From: Delftia acidovorans
GTDB lineage: Bacteria; Pseudomonadota; Gammaproteobacteria; Burkholderiales; Burkholderiaceae_C
Reading direction: 5' to 3'
Assembly (NCBI GenBank): GCA_031286585.1
Contig: JAITUC010000018.1
Location: 1 to 64,000 of the forward strand
DNA length: 64,000 nucleotides
Position numbers and translations under genes: made by a program. Shown in pieces: positions 30,485 to 41,055 of the stretch. The notes under the pieces are model-generated. The model had not been told where the DNA came from. It worked only from the letters and a program-made list of their open reading frames with translations, and ran no database searches. Every line of letters starts with the position of its first letter. Position 1 is the first letter of the stretch.

Positions 30485-30871
30485 ACCGGGTAGACGCTGT
30501 GGCGCAGTCATGCTAAGTTCGGGCATTCACCGTTGACAGCGTTCTGCTGATTCAAGGCGGACCTCGATAGATTTGTAAAGAATTGTCTTGGGTTCGTCAG
30601 TAAATTGACAGCAACCTGGTTTTGTTACACAGTGGACGCCAAGGCAGCTTCCTGCTGCCCCATTCGGACTTGGCAAGAGGATTTGTGCGGAATTGTTCAG
30701 GGGTTGTCAGTTTCAGTCAGCCTTGAGAAAACCTCCCTATAATCCGCTCCAAGTCGAATGAATGTGTTTGACGTGGCCTGGCCGCCGCGTACCGGTTGCC
30801 CGCATCCGGTGGCGCAAGTGGCGGGGCCCCTCCTGTGTACTGTCTTCTTACCTACTCTCTAGGAAACTGTG
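30485..30871 (+). promoter_or_regulatory. Long leader/promoter region of the Ala/Pro lipoprotein gene
   Basis: A 387-bp non-coding stretch, less G+C-rich than its surroundings. It contains a perfect TATAAT at 30738-30743 (no good -35 at 16-18 bp; the closest is weak). There is also a perfect TTGACA at 30605-30610, with TACACA only 15 bp downstream. A direct repeat of 31 bp (30571-30601 and 30681-30711; 23 of 31 bases equal, sharing ATTTGT, GAATTGT and GTCAGT) is spaced by exactly 110 bp. I see no small gene or riboswitch that I recognise. The region looks like a regulated promoter with two operator-like copies. Confidence 0.5.
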
Positions 30872-31150
30872 ATGAAGAACTCTCTGATCCTGGCTACCGT
30901 GATCGCTGCTGCAGCTCTGGCCGCTTGCGGCAAGAAGGAAGAGGCTCCGGCCCCCGCTCCCGCACCCGCCGTTGAAGCTCCCGCACCTGCAGCTCCCGCT
31001 CCCGCAGAAGCTCCTGCTGCTCCCGCCGCCGACGCAGCAGCACCTGCCGCTGACGCAGCCGCTCCTACTGCTGTTGCTCCCGATGGTGCCGCTGCAGAAG
31101 CCGCCAAGGCTGCTGCCGACGCTGCCGCCAAGGAAGCCACCAAGCAGTAA
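30872..31150 (+). CDS. Ala/Pro-rich small lipoprotein
   Basis: A 92-aa lipoprotein: signal MKNSLILATVIAAAALAACGKKEE with lipobox LAAC, then a Lys/Glu pair. The rest is low-complexity Ala-Pro (APAPAPAVEAPAPAAPAPAEAPAAP) followed by Ala-Asp-rich sequence and a Lys-containing end. Such sequences are found in short outer-membrane lipoproteins of Comamonadaceae; the function is unknown. I start at ATG 30872; a GTG directly upstream (30869) is in frame. The gene is followed by two hairpins, the second a clear terminator, so it is a monocistron. Confidence 0.85.
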   Translation: MKNSLILATVIAAAALAACGKKEEAPAPAPAPAVEAPAPAAPAPAEAPAAPAADAAAPAADAAAPTAVAPDGAAAEAAKAAADAAAKEATKQ

Positions 31151-31166
31151 TTCGGCCCTCGCCGAT

Positions 31167-31225
31167 GGCAGAGGTTTCGGCCTCTGCCGTGAAAGAACCG
31201 CATCCTTCGGGTTGCGGTTTTTTTT
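31167..31225 (+). terminator. Double hairpin terminator after the lipoprotein gene
   Basis: A first stem GGCAGAGG / CCTCTGCC (31167-31174 and 31181-31188) is followed by AACCGCA..TTGCGGTT (31196-31202 and 31212-31219, with one internal mismatch around a TTCG loop) and a run of Ts (31218-31225). The second is a canonical rho-independent terminator. Confidence 0.82.
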
Positions 31226-31250
31226 CGTCTTCGCTTTGCTTTGGTTCAGT

Positions 31251-31284
31251 AAAAAAGCCACCGGCAGGTGACTGCGCGGTGGCT
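31251..31284 (-). terminator. Rho-independent terminator of dapA-bamC
   Basis: AGCCACCG (31256-31263) pairs with CGGTGGCT (31277-31284). On the minus strand the stem is followed by six Ts (31251-31256). It lies 49 bp past the bamC stop and converges with the terminator of the lipoprotein gene. Confidence 0.8.
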
Positions 31285-31332
31285 GCAAGCAAGGGCGGAC
31301 GCTGCCGCCCCAAGGCCTGAAAAGAGGCTCGC

Positions 31333-32445
31333 TTACTTCATGTCGTCGGTGATGACGCGCACGATGCGCTGGGCATTGGCCGATGTCTCGGGCTGGCCCT
31401 GGGTGTTGAGCACGGTGACGGTGGACTTGTCGCCTTCGCTGCGCACCTGGATTTGGTACTTGACCGGCGGGGCCGCGTCGGGCGAGCGGCTGAACAGCTT
31501 GCCGAAGAAGCCCTTGGGCTCGACCTTGGCGTCAGGCGCGACATAGCGCACGAAGTAGATGCCGCGGCTGCGGTCACGGTCCTCGACGGTGAAGCCCGTG
31601 CGGTCCAGGGCCACGCCGACACGGCGCCATGCGCGGTCAAAGCCTTCGTCGATCTGCAGCACGGGCTGCCCGTTGGCGGTTTCCATGCGCACGCTGCCGG
31701 TGGCGGCTGCCGTGGTGGTGTTGGCCTTGGCAACGGCGTCGGCCTGTTCCTGGCTCACGCCGAGCTTGACCATCAGTCGGCGCAGGAATTCGGTTTCCAG
31801 TTCCGGATCGGAGGGGCGCGGCTGCCAGATGGTCTGGTCCTTCTGGGCGCTGGTGTAGACCTCCTGCATGCCGCGGTGCGTGATATAGACCTCGGTGGAG
31901 CCGTCGGCCGAGCGCTCCAGGCGTGTGCGGAAGCGGTCGCGCTCGCTGGTGGAGTACAGGCCGTCGAAGACCTTGCCCAGCGTCTTGCGGATCACGTCCT
32001 GCGGGATCTTGGCGCGGTTCTCGGCCCAGTCGGTCTCGATGATGCCGAGCTGGCGGTCTTCGGTCGTGAAGATGAAGCCGTTTTCCAGCCAGAAGTCACG
32101 CACGGGCTCCCACAACTGGTCGGCCGGGCGCTTGATGACCAGCCAGCGCTGCTCGCCGTTGCGCTCGATGCGCACGTCGCCCAGGGCGGCGGTGGCGGTG
32201 CGGCCTTCGGCAGGCTTTTGCGCCTTGGAGTTGGCTTCCATGGCTGCGGCGGAGACCACGCCGCCGGGCACGGCATAGCGCGAGTCCGTGGACAGCTGGG
32301 TCAGATCCGGGGGGACTTCCAGGGTGGGCGCCTGCTGCTTGCCGGCGCTCTTGTAGTCGATCTTGCTCTCTTGGAACGTGGTCGTGCAGGCTGTCAGGCC
32401 GATGGCCAGGCTCAGCAGGCTCAGACGTGCAATGGGCTGTTTCAC
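31333..32445 (-). CDS. bamC: Outer-membrane assembly lipoprotein BamC
   Basis: A 370-aa BamC (NlpB), a lipoprotein of the BAM beta-barrel assembly complex. The GTG start at 32445 gives a signal peptide with lipobox LTACTTTF. An unstructured N-terminal stretch with DYKSAGKQQAPTLEVPPDLT binds BamD in E. coli. Two helix-grip domains follow (VIKRPADQLWEPVRDFWLENGF and LQIDEGFDRAWRRVGVALDRTGFTVEDRDRS). Located 41 bp downstream of dapA, the usual order. The length is longer than E. coli BamC and normal for Burkholderiales. Confidence 0.93.
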   Translation of the reverse strand: MKQPIARLSLLSLAIGLTACTTTFQESKIDYKSAGKQQAPTLEVPPDLTQLSTDSRYAVPGGVVSAAAMEANSKAQKPAEGRTATAALGDVRIERNGEQRWLVIKRPADQLWEPVRDFWLENGFIFTTEDRQLGIIETDWAENRAKIPQDVIRKTLGKVFDGLYSTSERDRFRTRLERSADGSTEVYITHRGMQEVYTSAQKDQTIWQPRPSDPELETEFLRRLMVKLGVSQEQADAVAKANTTTAAATGSVRMETANGQPVLQIDEGFDRAWRRVGVALDRTGFTVEDRDRSRGIYFVRYVAPDAKVEPKGFFGKLFSRSPDAAPPVKYQIQVRSEGDKSTVTVLNTQGQPETSANAQRIVRVITDDMK

Positions 32446-32486
32446 GCGAATATCCTTGGTGCGTTCGGTCGGTGGGGCAGGGCGCC

Positions 32487-33383
32487 TCACAGCAGGCCAG
32501 CGGAGCTCAGGGCGGCTTCCACGGTGGCTTCCAGGTTCTTGCTCAGGGGGGTCATCGGCAGGCGCATGGCCGGGCCGCACAGGCCCAGGCGGGCAGCGGC
32601 CCACTTGACGGGAATGGGGTTGGCCTCGACGAAGAGGTTCTTGTGCACTGGCATCAGGCGCAGCTGGATGTCCATGGCGGTGCGCACGTCGCCGGCAAGG
32701 GCCGCCTTGCACAGATCGCTCATCAGGCGCGGCGCCACGTTGGCCGTGACGCTGATGTTGCCATGGCCACCGCAAAGCATCAGGGCCACCGCGGTCGGGT
32801 CATCGCCGGAGTAAACGCCGAAGTGCTCGGGCACTTCGCGGATCAGCCATTGGGCGCGCTCGATGTTGCCCGTGGCTTCCTTGATGCCGATGATGGCGGG
32901 GATCTGCGCCAGGCGCAGCACGGTGTCGTGCTGCATGTCGGCCACGGAACGGCCGGGCACGTTGTAGAGCACCACCGGCAGGTCGCCCACCGCTTCGGCA
33001 ATCGCCTTGAAGTGCTGGTACTGGCCTTCCTGCGTGGGCTTGTTGTAGTAGGGCACGACCTGCAGCTGGCTGTCGGCACCGACCTTCTTGGCGTAGCGGG
33101 CCAGCTCGATGGCTTCGTGCGTGCTGTTGGCGCCGCAGCCGGCCATCACGGGCACGCGGCCTGCGGCCTGCTCGACGGACACGCGGATGATTTCGCAGTG
33201 CTCCTCCACGTTGACGGTGGGGGATTCACCTGTCGTTCCCACCACGCCGATGCAGTCCGTGCCTTCGGCCACATGCCAATCGATGAGTTTTCGCAGCGCC
33301 GGGTAGTCAACACTACCGTCCTCGTGCATGGGCGTGATGAGGGCAACGATGCTGCCAGTGAGAGCGACGGAGGAGGATGTCAT
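32487..33383 (-). CDS. dapA: 4-hydroxy-tetrahydrodipicolinate synthase
   Basis: A 298-aa DapA, first enzyme of the diaminopimelate/lysine branch: condenses pyruvate with aspartate semialdehyde. Motifs: [26 protein letters not shown], Tyr of [13 protein letters not shown] and the Schiff-base Lys in [11 protein letters not shown], and [22 protein letters not shown]. The length is standard. It heads an operon with bamC. Confidence 0.97.
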   Translation of the reverse strand: MTSSSVALTGSIVALITPMHEDGSVDYPALRKLIDWHVAEGTDCIGVVGTTGESPTVNVEEHCEIIRVSVEQAAGRVPVMAGCGANSTHEAIELARYAKKVGADSQLQVVPYYNKPTQEGQYQHFKAIAEAVGDLPVVLYNVPGRSVADMQHDTVLRLAQIPAIIGIKEATGNIERAQWLIREVPEHFGVYSGDDPTAVALMLCGGHGNISVTANVAPRLMSDLCKAALAGDVRTAMDIQLRLMPVHKNLFVEANPIPVKWAAARLGLCGPAMRLPMTPLSKNLEATVEAALSSAGLL

Positions 33384-33458
33384 GTCCGCAAGAAAAAACG
33401 GGAAAGGATCATTCTAACGAGTGTCGGAGGCAGGCCCAAGGCGGGCGCCTGTAGGGAT

Positions 33459-34064
33459 TCAGGCGATTGCGGAGCCTGATGCCTTCTGATGCGCCAGCAT
33501 GGCCACGGGTTCCCGGCCTGTTGCGTCGGGGCGCAGCGCCGCAATGCGCTGGACCATGCGATCGGGCTCGCCCAGTTGGCCGTGCTCGTAGGCCACGATG
33601 TGCCAGCCCGCGCAGGCCTGCAGCAGCTCGCCGGGCGCCAGCAGGAAATCGGGGCGGGAAGGCTTGCCGAAAGCCTCGTTGCCCTGGGCAAAGGTTTCGT
33701 ACAGCAGCACGCCGCCGGGCGCCACGCTGTCCAGCAGCGCAGGCCACAGCGGGCGCCACAGATAGTGGGTCACGACCACGGCGCCGAACTGCCGGCCGGG
33801 CAGGGGCCAGGGGCCGTTTTCGATGTCGGCGCACAGCAGCTCGCCCACGCCCTGCAGGCCGGCCAGGGCCTGGGCGTCGCGGTCCACGCCGGTGACCGCG
33901 TGGCCACGCGCGTGGAACCAGCGCATATGCCGGCCGGGGCCGCAGGCCACGTCAAGCACGGAGGCCTGCGGCGCCAGAAGGTGCGACCAGCGTTGGATCC
34001 AGGGCGAGGGCGGCGTGGCTGCGTGCATGTGCAATTTTGGAAATAAAGTGAAAGCGGCCGACAT
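33459..34064 (-). CDS. Class I SAM-dependent methyltransferase
   Basis: A 201-aa methyltransferase. Motif I VLDVACGPGRHMRWFHARGH, then the acidic tip TGVDRDAQALAGL, and motif III-type APGGVLLYETFAQGNE fit the small TehB/UbiE-like group with no additional domain. The substrate is unknown. The start at ATG 34064 is uncertain; an ATG 12 codons later also exists. It lies 75 bp upstream of dapA on the same strand and 37 bp downstream of the small membrane gene, so it may share a transcript with its upstream neighbours. Confidence 0.83.
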   Translation of the reverse strand: MSAAFTLFPKLHMHAATPPSPWIQRWSHLLAPQASVLDVACGPGRHMRWFHARGHAVTGVDRDAQALAGLQGVGELLCADIENGPWPLPGRQFGAVVVTHYLWRPLWPALLDSVAPGGVLLYETFAQGNEAFGKPSRPDFLLAPGELLQACAGWHIVAYEHGQLGEPDRMVQRIAALRPDATGREPVAMLAHQKASGSAIA

Positions 34065-34101
34065 TGTGCCGCCGGGCCTTCGCCGCTGCCGCTTCCCAAT
34101 G

Positions 34102-34260
34102 TCAGAAGCAGGCCCAGATCTGGTCTGCCATGCCCAGCATGAACTGGGGCTGCAGATAGAGCATGAAGACCAGGCCCAGCGCCAGCAGCACGGTGGCCCA
34201 CAGCGCCAGCCTGCGCAGGATTTGCGGGCGGGGTTTGGCGGAGGTCGTCATGTCTGTCAT
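34102..34260 (-). CDS. 52-aa membrane micro-protein coupled to MFS gene
   Basis: A short gene with the start ATG (34260-34258) overlapping the TGA stop of the MFS gene (ATGA). It encodes 52 residues: a basic N-terminus (TTSAKPRPQILRRL) and one clear membrane helix (ALWATVLLALGLVFMLYLQP). A second ATG three codons later is a possible start. Translational coupling and clean coding of the helix suggest a real protein, perhaps a partner of the transporter. I do not recognise a family. Confidence 0.65.
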   Translation of the reverse strand: MTDMTTSAKPRPQILRRLALWATVLLALGLVFMLYLQPQFMLGMADQIWACF

Positions 34261-35483
34261 GCCGCGGCCTGGGCTGCGCGCAACCGTGCCACCGGGGCTT
34301 CGCGTATGGGCAGGTTCAGCAGGCCGGCGGCCACGCCCAGGCCGATGGCCAGGTACCAGACCACCTGGTAGCTGCCCGTGTGGTCATACAGATAGCCGCC
34401 CAGCCAGACGCCCAGGAAACTGCCCACCTGGTGGCTGAAGAACACCATGCCGCTCAACATGGACAGATGCTGCACGCCGAAGATCTGGGCCACGGTGGCA
34501 TTGGTCAGCGGCACGGTGGACAGCCACAGCAGGCCCATGGCGGCAGAGAAGATGTAGACCGACCAGGGCGTCAGCGGCGCCAGCAGGAAGAGCACGATCA
34601 CCACCGAGCGCGTGAAGTAGATGGTGGACAGCAGGTAGCGCTTGGGCAGGCGCTGGCCCAGGTTGCCGGCCACGTAGGTGCCGACGATGTTGAACAGCCC
34701 CACCAGCGCCAGCGAGATGCTGGCCACCTGCGGCGCCAGGCCGTAGTCCTTGAGGTAGCTGGGCATGTGCACGCCGATGAACATCACCTGGAAGCCGCAG
34801 ACGAAATAGCCCGCGGTCAGCAGCACGAAGCTGGGCGTGCGCAGCGCTTCGGCCACGGCCTGGCCCGCGCTCTGGTCGCGCACGGGACGGGCGTTGCCGG
34901 CCTGGAAGCCCGGCTCGCGCAGGCCGAAGGCCAGCGGAATGATCATCAGCGCGCACATCGACAGGATCAGCAGGGCGTTGGACCAGCCGAAGTTCGCGAT
35001 CAGGCTGCCTTCCACGGGCACCATGAAGAACTGGCCGAAGGAGCCCGCCGCCGCCGTCACGCCCATGGCCCAGCTGCGTCGCGCCACGGGAATCTGGCGG
35101 CCCAGCACCCCGTAGATCACCGCATAGGTGGTGCCTGCCTGGGCTGCGCCGATCACCACGCCGGCCGTCAGGGCGAACCAGGTCGTCGTGGGCGCCATGG
35201 CCATGCCGGCCAGGCCCAGCGCATACAGCAGCGCGCCGACGAGCAGCACGCGGAAGGCGCCGAAGCGGTCGGCCAGCATGCCGCCGAAGATGCCGAGCAC
35301 GCCCCAGGACAGGTTCTGGATGGCGATGGCCAGCGCGAAGGACTCGCGTGTCCAGCCCATCTCCTGGGTGATGGGCTGAAGCCACAGGCCGAAGCCGTGG
35401 CGGATTCCCATGGACAGCGTCACGACTGCGCCCCCGCACAGCAGTATCTGCACCATGGACATGGGTTGGTTGTTTTTGTGCAT
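34257..35483 (-). CDS. MFS transporter (MCT/OFA-like)
   Basis: A 408-aa major facilitator with 12 predicted helices. The first starts VQILLCGGAVVTLSMGIRHGFGLWLQP; the pattern RHGFGLWLQPITQEMGWTRESFALAIA is typical of the oxalate:formate/monocarboxylate-like MFS group, and GGMLADRFGAFRVLL is the loop 2-3 signature. The substrate is unknown, plausibly a carboxylate. Start at ATG 35483 (MHKNNQPMSMV). The stop overlaps the start of a 52-aa membrane gene. Confidence 0.87.
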   Translation of the reverse strand: MHKNNQPMSMVQILLCGGAVVTLSMGIRHGFGLWLQPITQEMGWTRESFALAIAIQNLSWGVLGIFGGMLADRFGAFRVLLVGALLYALGLAGMAMAPTTTWFALTAGVVIGAAQAGTTYAVIYGVLGRQIPVARRSWAMGVTAAAGSFGQFFMVPVEGSLIANFGWSNALLILSMCALMIIPLAFGLREPGFQAGNARPVRDQSAGQAVAEALRTPSFVLLTAGYFVCGFQVMFIGVHMPSYLKDYGLAPQVASISLALVGLFNIVGTYVAGNLGQRLPKRYLLSTIYFTRSVVIVLFLLAPLTPWSVYIFSAAMGLLWLSTVPLTNATVAQIFGVQHLSMLSGMVFFSHQVGSFLGVWLGGYLYDHTGSYQVVWYLAIGLGVAAGLLNLPIREAPVARLRAAQAAA

Positions 35484-35643
35484 GCGGCAAACTTTAGCGA
35501 AACTCCGGGTTTTGCGCTGTGCCGCTTGGGTCGCCCATGCGCCGGCGCTGCCCTTGGTGGCAGCGGCTTTTTCGGGACAGTCACGGTCAATGACTGTGAA
35601 TGCATCCAGCACTGAGCCGGGCCGCGCACTACAATCCGCCCCC

Positions 35644-37626
35644 ATGGCAGTCAAACCATCTCCCACTTCCGCCAGCGAATACTCCGAAGGCTCGATACGC
35701 GTGCTCAAGGGCCTTGAGCCCGTCAAGCAGCGTCCCGGCATGTACACCCGCACCGACAACCCCCTGCACGTGCTGCAGGAGGTGATCGACAACGCGGCCG
35801 ACGAGGCGCTGGCCGGCTTCGGCAAGAAAATCCGCTTCACCCTGCATTCCGACGGCTCCTACAGCGTCGAAGACGACGGCCGGGGCATCCCCTTCGGCAT
35901 GCATCCCGAGGAAAAGGCGCCCGTGGTGGAGCTGGTCTTCACGCGGCTGCATGCGGGCGGCAAGTTCGACAAGGGCAAGGGCGGCGCCTACAGCTTCTCG
36001 GGCGGCCTGCACGGCGTGGGCGTCTCGGTCACGAATGCGCTGGCCACGCGCCTGGAGGCCTGCATCCACCGCGAGGGCAAGGTGGCCACCATCGCCTTCT
36101 CGGGCGGCGACGTGGTCGAGTCCCTGCAATCGCGGCCGCTGGCCGCGGGCGAACGCAAGCAGGGCACGACCGTGCGCGTGTGGCCCGATGCCCGCTATTT
36201 CGAATCGCCCCAGCTGCCCATGGGGGAGCTGATGCACCTGCTGCGCAGCAAGGCCGTGCTCATGCCCGGCGTGTCGGTGACCCTGGTCAACGAGAAGACG
36301 CGCGACACCCAGACCTGGCAGTTCAAGGGCGGCCTGCGCGACTACCTGCAGCAAAGCCTGCATGGCGAGGCCGTCATCCCCCTGTTCGAGGGCGAGGGCT
36401 TTGCCGACCGCCACCACGACAGCTTTGCCGAAGGCGAGGGCGCCGCCTGGTGCGTCGCCTTTACCGAGGACGGCGCACCGCTGCGCGAAAGCTATGTCAA
36501 CCTGATCCCGACCACCGCCGGCGGCACGCACGAAAGCGGCCTGCGCGACGGCCTGTTCCAGGCGGTCAAGGCCTTCATCGAGATGCACTCGCTGCTGCCC
36601 AAGGGCGTCAAGCTCATGCCGGACGACGTCTTTGCGCGCGCCAGCTACGTGCTCAACGCCAAGGTGCTGGACCCGCAGTTCCAGGGCCAGATCAAGGAGC
36701 GCCTGAATTCGCGCGATGCCGTGCGCCTGGTCAGCGGCTATGTGCGCCCCGCGCTGGAGCTGTGGCTCAACGAGCATGTGGAATGGGGCCGCAAGCTGGC
36801 CGAGATCGCCATCAAGGCTGCACAGACCCGCCAGAAGGCGGGGCAGAAGGTCGAAAAGCGCAAGGGCTCGGGCGTGGCCGTGCTGCCGGGCAAGCTCACC
36901 GATTGCGAAAGCCGCGACCTGAGCCTGAACGAGGTCTTCCTGGTGGAGGGCGACTCGGCCGGCGGCAGCGCCAAGATGGGCCGCGACAAGGAAACCCAGG
37001 CCGTGCTGCCCCTGCGCGGCAAGGTGCTCAACACCTGGGAGGTGGACCGCGACCGGCTGTTCGCCAACAACGAAATCCATGACATCTCGGTGGCCATCGG
37101 CGTGGACCCGCACGGCCCCAATGACACGCCCGACCTGTCGGGCCTGCGCTACGGCAAGGTCTGCATTCTTTCGGATGCCGACGTGGACGGCTCGCACATC
37201 CAGGTGCTGCTGCTGACGCTGTTCTTCCGCCATTTCCCCAAGCTCATCGAGGCCGGCCACATCCATGTGGCGCTGCCGCCGCTGTTCCGTGTGGACGTGC
37301 CAGCGCGCGGCAAGAAGCCTGCGGCCAAGATGTACGCGCTGGACGAGGGCGAACTGACCGCCATCCTCGACAAATCGGCCAAGGACGGCGTGCCGCGCGA
37401 GAAATGCCAGATCAGCCGCTTCAAGGGCCTGGGCGAGATGAACGCCGAGCAGCTGTGGGAAACCACGCTCAACCCCGACACGCGCCGCCTGCTGCCCGTG
37501 CAGTTCATGAACCTGGACTTCGCGGCGGCCGAGCAGGTCGTCACCAAGCTCATGGGCAAGGGCGAGGCCGCAGCGCGCCGCGAGCTCATGGAGCTCCACG
37601 GCGACGCCATTGAAGTCGACATCTGA
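35644..37626 (+). CDS. parE: DNA topoisomerase IV subunit B
   Basis: A 660-aa ParE. GHKL ATPase motifs: EVIDNAADEALAGF, DDGRGIPFGMHPEE and the GGLHGVGVSVTNALA loop. The transducer domain follows, then the TOPRIM motifs VEGDSAGGSAKMGRD and SDADVDGSHIQVLLLTLFFR, and the end ELHGDAIEVDI. The size and the shorter C-terminal region separate it from GyrB. Start at ATG 35644. It is closely followed by a lytic transglycosylase gene and then parC, so both subunits are in one locus. Confidence 0.95.
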   Translation: MAVKPSPTSASEYSEGSIRVLKGLEPVKQRPGMYTRTDNPLHVLQEVIDNAADEALAGFGKKIRFTLHSDGSYSVEDDGRGIPFGMHPEEKAPVVELVFTRLHAGGKFDKGKGGAYSFSGGLHGVGVSVTNALATRLEACIHREGKVATIAFSGGDVVESLQSRPLAAGERKQGTTVRVWPDARYFESPQLPMGELMHLLRSKAVLMPGVSVTLVNEKTRDTQTWQFKGGLRDYLQQSLHGEAVIPLFEGEGFADRHHDSFAEGEGAAWCVAFTEDGAPLRESYVNLIPTTAGGTHESGLRDGLFQAVKAFIEMHSLLPKGVKLMPDDVFARASYVLNAKVLDPQFQGQIKERLNSRDAVRLVSGYVRPALELWLNEHVEWGRKLAEIAIKAAQTRQKAGQKVEKRKGSGVAVLPGKLTDCESRDLSLNEVFLVEGDSAGGSAKMGRDKETQAVLPLRGKVLNTWEVDRDRLFANNEIHDISVAIGVDPHGPNDTPDLSGLRYGKVCILSDADVDGSHIQVLLLTLFFRHFPKLIEAGHIHVALPPLFRVDVPARGKKPAAKMYALDEGELTAILDKSAKDGVPREKCQISRFKGLGEMNAEQLWETTLNPDTRRLLPVQFMNLDFAAAEQVVTKLMGKGEAAARRELMELHGDAIEVDI

Positions 37627-37629
37627 CCC

Positions 37630-38502
37630 ATGCCTGTGCTCCGCGCCGCCCTGAAGCACCGCCCGCACCCGGCGCGCGGCGCCGGGGTGCGCGCGCTGGC
37701 GGCGCTGGGCCTGGCCCTGTCGCTGTGGGGGCTGGCGCGGCCGGCGCATGCCGATCTCTGGGCCTTCGTGGACGAGCGCGGCATCACGCACTTCGCTGCC
37801 GAGGCGCTGGACGAGCGCTACAGGCTGTACTTTCGCGGCTCGGTCTATGACAGCGCCGAGCAGGGGCTCAAGCCCCCGATGGTGCAGGCCGAGGCCGCTG
37901 CCGACGCTGACGGCAGCGGCGATGCCGGCCGCAGGCTGCAGGCGCATACGCGGCTGCAAAGCTTCTTCGACATCTCGCCGCGCTACAAGAGCGTGCGCGG
38001 CCATCTGCGCAAGGCGGCGGACCACACGGGCGTGGACTACGACCTGCTCAAGGCCGTGATCGCCGTCGAGTCGGGCTTCGACGCGCAGGCCATCTCGCCC
38101 AAGGGGGCGGTCGGCCTGATGCAGTTGATGCCGGCCACGGCCCAGCGCTTCGGCGTGGAGGCCAGCCGCCAGCGCAGCGTGCAGCAGCAACTGGCCGATC
38201 CGGCCGTCAACGTGCCGGCCGGCGCGCGCTACCTCAACCATCTGATGGGTCTGTTCCCCGGCCGGCTGGACCTGGTGCTGGCCGCCTACAACGCAGGCGA
38301 GGGCGCCGTGCGGCGCGCGGGCCAGGCCATCCCTCCCTTCCAGGAAACCCGCAATTACGTGAAGGCCGTGCTCGGCATCTACGAGCAGCTGCAGGGCGGG
38401 CGCGAGCGCGCTGGCCCCGCAGCGCCTGCAGCAGCGGCGTTGCCGGGCACCACGCCCCGGGTGCGCATGACGCTGCCCACAGGACTGCCCACGCCGCAAT
38501 GA
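37630..38502 (+). CDS. Soluble lytic transglycosylase (SLT-domain protein)
   Basis: A 290-aa exported murein lytic transglycosylase. A signal peptide (ALAALGLALSLWGLARPAHA) is followed by a DUF4124-like short domain (LWAFVDERGITHFAAEALDERY). The SLT domain has the catalytic Glu147 in AVIAVESGFDAQAISPKGAVGLMQLMPATA and LVLAAYNAGEGAV. The C-terminus is a Pro/Ala-rich tail. It starts 3 bp after parE and ends 39 bp before parC, so it is transcribed with the topoisomerase IV genes. Confidence 0.92.
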   Translation: MPVLRAALKHRPHPARGAGVRALAALGLALSLWGLARPAHADLWAFVDERGITHFAAEALDERYRLYFRGSVYDSAEQGLKPPMVQAEAAADADGSGDAGRRLQAHTRLQSFFDISPRYKSVRGHLRKAADHTGVDYDLLKAVIAVESGFDAQAISPKGAVGLMQLMPATAQRFGVEASRQRSVQQQLADPAVNVPAGARYLNHLMGLFPGRLDLVLAAYNAGEGAVRRAGQAIPPFQETRNYVKAVLGIYEQLQGGRERAGPAAPAAAALPGTTPRVRMTLPTGLPTPQ

Positions 38503-38541
38503 GCGGCATTCATTGCATTTTTTGAGATCACGAATTTCTTC

Positions 38542-40929
<2,388 letters not shown>

Positions 40930-41055
40930 GTCCGGGACCGGAATCCCCACGGCCGCAAAGGTGGCGAAGTGGGGTTTTCTCTGGGTTTTTCCGGAATCCC
41001 GGGGCCATTGCAAGCCTCAACATGGAGTCTTCCAGAAATATGAGGGGGACTGAAG

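Noticed and set aside
30605..30631. TTGACA with TACACA as the main promoter of the Ala/Pro lipoprotein
   Set aside because: The spacer is 15 bp, too short for a confident sigma70 promoter, and a perfect TATAAT lies closer to the gene.
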